Of a stretch of DNA of 5,656 bases, positions 5,101 to 5,656 are shown one piece after another. The position numbers and the translations under genes were made by a program. The notes below the pieces were generated by a model. It was not told the origin of the DNA. It saw only the letters and a program-made list of their open reading frames with translations, and ran no database searches. The DNA lies in assembly GCA_019415505.1 (NCBI GenBank), contig DXZC01000130.1, positions 1 to 5,656 of the forward strand, written 5' to 3'. The DNA is from Peptococcaceae bacterium. GTDB taxonomy: Bacteria > Bacillota > Dehalobacteriia > UBA7702. Each line of letters begins with the position of its first letter. Within the stretch, counting starts at the first letter, position 1.

Positions 5101-5656
5101 CATTAAGCTGGAGGTTCAACGCACCAGTGGGGAGAATGTTACTAAAACAGCTAGGGTAACTATTCCGCCCCCTACTCCCGATCCGGATGAAGAAGAACTT
5201 ATATCTGACTTTCTTTTCCCTGTTTATACCGATAAAATGTCCTCAGACGGTGACCGGCCGGAAATCGTTGGTGAAATCGAGGAAATGAGGGAGGAAAATG
5301 TCAAGTATTTCTTAAATGAGGACAATTCTATTTCCGCAGTAACTTATCCGGGAGCTGTGCATTATCAAGATGAAAACGGCAATTTTATTGACATCGATAA
5401 CTCCCTGAGTGAAACGACTAATGGCGCAGATATCAATGCCGTAACTATGAATACACCGCAGAATGACAGGACGGCGGAAATCAACAATCAGCAAATTGCC
5501 CTGGGATTAAGCAGTCTTGAGCAGGGTTTAAACCTTTCTGAACAGGGCAATGCCTCGGATAATAAAAAGAGCTTATCAGCTATAGGACTTGGCGCTAATA
5601 CATCGGATAATAATTCAGACCAGCCCGTGGCCAATGACGCTGAAATTGTTCTGGAA
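2141..5656 (+). CDS. Giant secreted DNRLRE / Ig-like wall protein, 3' end outside window
   Basis: 1,172 codons without a stop, running off the window. Residues 1-38 are a Sec signal peptide: basic start MMKGKHRK, hydrophobic core LIASILIFAMVF, and cleavage near VEA/AQA. Residues about 60-325 form the beta-rich module that precedes DNRLRE in WapA-like proteins, with RYRDENTGELVDIDNSI (85-101) and the closing YPLTVDPSVT. Residues about 327-488 are the DNRLRE domain: NYGTENNLRTGW (345-356), SYIKFN (365-370), WSESTMTW (407-414). Then about five FN3/Ig-like domains follow (roughly 493-622, 625-725, 726-818, 819-913, 914-1008). The first contains WSTRGKRIW (544-552) and the last ends in WNTEGLDPGIYTIKL (976-990). 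A PPPTPDPDEEE linker (1009-1019) leads to a second copy of the opening module (HYQDENGNFIDIDNSL, 1074-1089). Relatives in Clostridia usually continue into RHS/YD repeats and a variable C-terminal toxin. That is expected but not seen. A large adhesin or wall protein is the alternative. Confidence 0.93.
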   Translation, partial: MMKGKHRKSINRLIASILIFAMVFSIVQLPICQAVEAAQAKSSAAAANLEEQLPVEIPAENTEYATIYQNGDGTKEAHISVEPIRYRDENTGELVDIDNSIEVLSGAETDIDGEEFYAKNKANAIDVCLPENLVAEDNSVVVKNDQYRIDMRPIYDNYDSNGSYDSKAVSLSNQAAEPEIVEGSIVNDLGVEEEKDIAIDYASKADDAVTYQYEPTTSGVKHNLIIKENPANNVYQYEMIFDGLKPVVLEDGSIRLYDKATDTEVGLIQECFMIDSAEPYHYSENIQREISLVEGDKYIFTMTLDPDFLNSASTVYPLTVDPSVTLNTNSVTTDTYVQSAYPSLNYGTENNLRTGWTSSTGKARSYIKFNIPNLGDCKITAANVNFYEFTGATSGAYVNIYRAAGPWSESTMTWNNQPGTTGSRYAQLLVNRSGNFSFDVTQLVQHWHSNTYPNNGIVLKDSAETTYYRKFYSSNNGASKPRLVIYYLDRPKLPTVTIKSSGVNSKTNYADISWQPVEAASSYKVGVYNGHSLQYFDAGSATSWSTRGKRIWPTDAEIAAMSGANANILHTNGLGAELSYDPTILYAKQGGSTNHNFAFTVMAVTASGNSTQSDWASVPAYDSVPPNAPNPRLSLATSGSVETINATWSGVVDLPSFANSGIKQYTVRLYVNGSLNETKTVTSNSVSFSGKGEMKSCHVTVRAEDRNGNYSNYISSNTVITSDFTPPVGPTSLGFASSADGTNYTLNWSGASDSGSGLNKIQYKINNGNWVDTGYATATGSVLLAKTLFASGLNTLTVRAVDKGGNTTVAPQSITIYNAPYSSALIDIVAGTVLSGNYAIKGTTDAGYELYLAKENDNQWDFLGSSPDAVSNNTLATVDTINYLNGNYRLRLVCNEENLEVPVVIDNPSGGTNDIKLIYPRNHYEISGNVEIVGTTSVAGFASAVVSYGAGENPSSWQQIASSSTVLTQPGTIGIWNTEGLDPGIYTIKLEVQRTSGENVTKTARVTIPPPTPDPDEEELISDFLFPVYTDKMSSDGDRPEIVGEIEEMREENVKYFLNEDNSISAVTYPGAVHYQDENGNFIDIDNSLSETTNGADINAVTMNTPQNDRTAEINNQQIALGLSSLEQGLNLSEQGNASDNKKSLSAIGLGANTSDNNSDQPVANDAEIVLE
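2393..2443 (+). repeat. Internal protein repeat, copy A
   Basis: Residues 85-101 of the wall protein, RYRDENTGELVDIDNSI. This is the diagnostic strand pair of the module that precedes DNRLRE. It matches copy B at 5360-5407, with one extra residue (T91) here. Confidence 0.75.
5360..5407 (+). repeat. Internal protein repeat, copy B
   Basis: Residues 1074-1089, HYQDENGNFIDIDNSL, preceded by YFLNEDNSISAVTYPGAV. It repeats copy A about 990 residues later. The DNA has diverged through many codon changes, so the duplication is old. It marks the restart of the module after the Ig-like block and the proline/acid linker. Confidence 0.75.

Noticed and set aside
2125..5494. Several short open frames of 60-92 codons within the large gene, on both strands
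   Set aside because: All fall inside the 1,172-codon wall-protein frame, which has the signal peptide, ribosome site and recognisable domains.

Overview
The window looks like accessory DNA from a low-to-moderate GC Firmicute, most likely a Clostridia/Peptococcaceae-type anaerobe. This is inferred from the tRNAs with encoded CCA ends, the strong AGGAG-type ribosome sites, and a large secreted DNRLRE/Ig-like wall protein of a kind common in that group. No species can be named from the sequence.

Layout. (1) Positions 7-400 hold a plus-strand tRNA cluster: Tyr(GTA), initiator fMet(CAT) and Thr(GGT). It is closed by a hairpin terminator at 404-442 that reads in both directions. The Tyr gene has a poorly paired acceptor stem, and the fMet-Thr spacer contains an exact 12-bp tandem repeat. 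(2) Positions 441-1740 form a minus-strand, AT-rich region resembling an eroded phage or mobile-element immunity/accessory module. A strong sigma-A-like promoter with an embedded dyad (1713-1740) reads leftward into an XRE-like helix-turn-helix ORF (1450-1677). Next come a 64-codon gene broken by one in-frame TGA (1290-1484) and an intact 198-aa zinc-ribbon plus HIRAN-like gene (602-1198). The tail of a further, unrelated gene (441-530) runs into the shared terminator. (3) Positions 1741-2140 are a junction. They hold a 31-codon gene tail, a perfect 11-bp-stem terminator (1858-1892), a 32-aa CxxC mini-ORF (1925-2023), and the leader of the next gene. (4) From 2141 to the window end runs one uninterrupted plus-strand frame of 1,172 codons. 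It begins with a signal peptide and continues past the window edge.

The large gene encodes the N-terminal two-thirds or so (inferred) of a giant exported surface protein. In order it has a signal peptide, a conserved pre-DNRLRE beta module, a DNRLRE domain, about five FN3/Ig-like domains, a proline/acid linker, and then the start of a second copy of the first module. In Clostridia this architecture usually leads into RHS/YD repeats and a C-terminal toxin (WapA-like or polymorphic toxin), but none of that lies in the window. The small minus-strand genes show no functional link to it. They are better read as the remains of an insertion between the tRNA cluster and the wall-protein gene.
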